From a virus, in the IMG/VR virus record IMGVR_UViG_3300031841_000579, positions 1 through 21,660 of that record: 21,660 nt of DNA; one strand, written 5' to 3'. The notes below the pieces were generated by a model, which ran no database searches, was not told the origin of the DNA, and worked only from the letters and a program-made list of their open reading frames with translations. Shown piece by piece: positions 21,478 through 21,660 of this stretch. How positions within the stretch are numbered: the stretch's first letter is position 1; every line of letters begins with the position of its first letter. A program made the position numbers and the translations under genes.

Positions 21478-21660
21478 TGTTAAAACTTATTGTAGGATGT
21501 ATGTTTCCTATGCTACTTACACCAGACTTTCTTATGGAATACAAAGAGTGTCGTAATGATAAGTACATCATAGAAAACGTAGCTGAGTGGTATCCTATAG
21601 TAAGTGCGTCATTCGATGAAGGGGATAAGATGCTAGCTATGAAGATAATATACTGTGAAA
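21477..21660 (+). CDS. Partial lytic-transglycosylase-like gene (N-terminal 61 residues)
   Basis: The frame starts at an ATG overlapping the preceding TAA and runs off the right edge. The first ~20 residues (MLKLIVGCMFPMLLTPDFLM) are hydrophobic after Lys3 and could be a signal or anchor segment. Residues 34-61 (NVAEWYPIVSASFDEGDKML, AMKIIYCE) match the start of SLT-type transglycosylase domains, in which a helix ends with the catalytic Glu in an ESxG-like context; here Glu61 would be that residue and is the last one visible. The enzyme would cleave peptidoglycan for lysis or entry. Confirmation needs the sequence just beyond the edge, where S/R-G-N should follow. Confidence 0.62.
   Translation, partial: MLKLIVGCMFPMLLTPDFLMEYKECRNDKYIIENVAEWYPIVSASFDEGDKMLAMKIIYCE

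Noticed and set aside
1-21660. CRISPR array, insertion sequence or integrase with attachment site
   Set aside because: No regularly spaced direct repeats, transposase, or site-specific recombinase motifs were seen on either strand.

Overview
The window is a piece of an AT-rich double-stranded DNA tailed-phage genome. It carries a large terminase and a portal gene, a single-strand-annealing recombination protein, a run of very small tightly packed genes, and at the right edge the start of a probable wall-degrading lysis enzyme. No integrase, repressor, tRNA or bacterial housekeeping gene is seen. The protein styles (an N-terminal MAKSRRGGYRKP-type protein, a Rad52-like protein followed by a zinc-ribbon protein) recall uncultured marine phages and actinophages. 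Several TANNNT boxes lie just ahead of start codons. An AT-rich, possibly marine actinobacterial, host is an inference only.

Layout. From 1 to about 13,250 everything reads on the minus strand as one packaging/virion unit. In transcription order it holds a terminase large subunit with an extra zinc-finger and helix-turn-helix N-terminus, a portal, a 53-aa acidic protein, a 127-aa Pro/Gly/Ala-rich protein, a giant 1929-aa protein, then 380-, 40-, 412- and at least 244-aa proteins. Nearly all junctions are TAATG or longer overlaps, so translation is probably coupled. No recognisable major capsid gene lies in this part. From 13,250 to 13,926 is a divergent control region, very AT-rich, with long inverted repeats and candidate promoters for both arms; it is the best candidate here for a replication origin. 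From 13,927 to the right edge everything reads on the plus strand. This arm holds five small unknown proteins, a 153-aa unknown protein, a MoxR-like AAA+ ATPase overlapping a protein with an HExxH motif and a von Willebrand A domain, a small DNA-binding-like protein overlapping a metallophosphoesterase, a 51-aa protein, a Rad52-like annealing protein with a zinc-ribbon partner, a 33-aa basic peptide, a winged-helix-like protein, and a partial lytic-transglycosylase-like gene.

The least expected signal is in the gaps between the plus-strand genes. Four hairpins with unrelated stems share nearly the same loop (TTATCGG, TTATCGG, TTATCGC, TTAACGG) and all lie just upstream of a ribosome-binding site. 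Two longer gaps (15,300-15,530 and 18,200-18,450) are almost completely filled by consecutive stems. Each begins with a three-way junction (one GNRA tetraloop arm, one pyrimidine-rich eight-base loop arm) 6-7 bases after a -10-like box. In the first gap one segment can pair either with its upstream or with its downstream neighbour, and the downstream partner contains the ribosome-binding site of the next gene. This looks like a phage-encoded RNA-switch or structured-RNA system that I do not recognise. All structures were found by eye and have not been folded by program.
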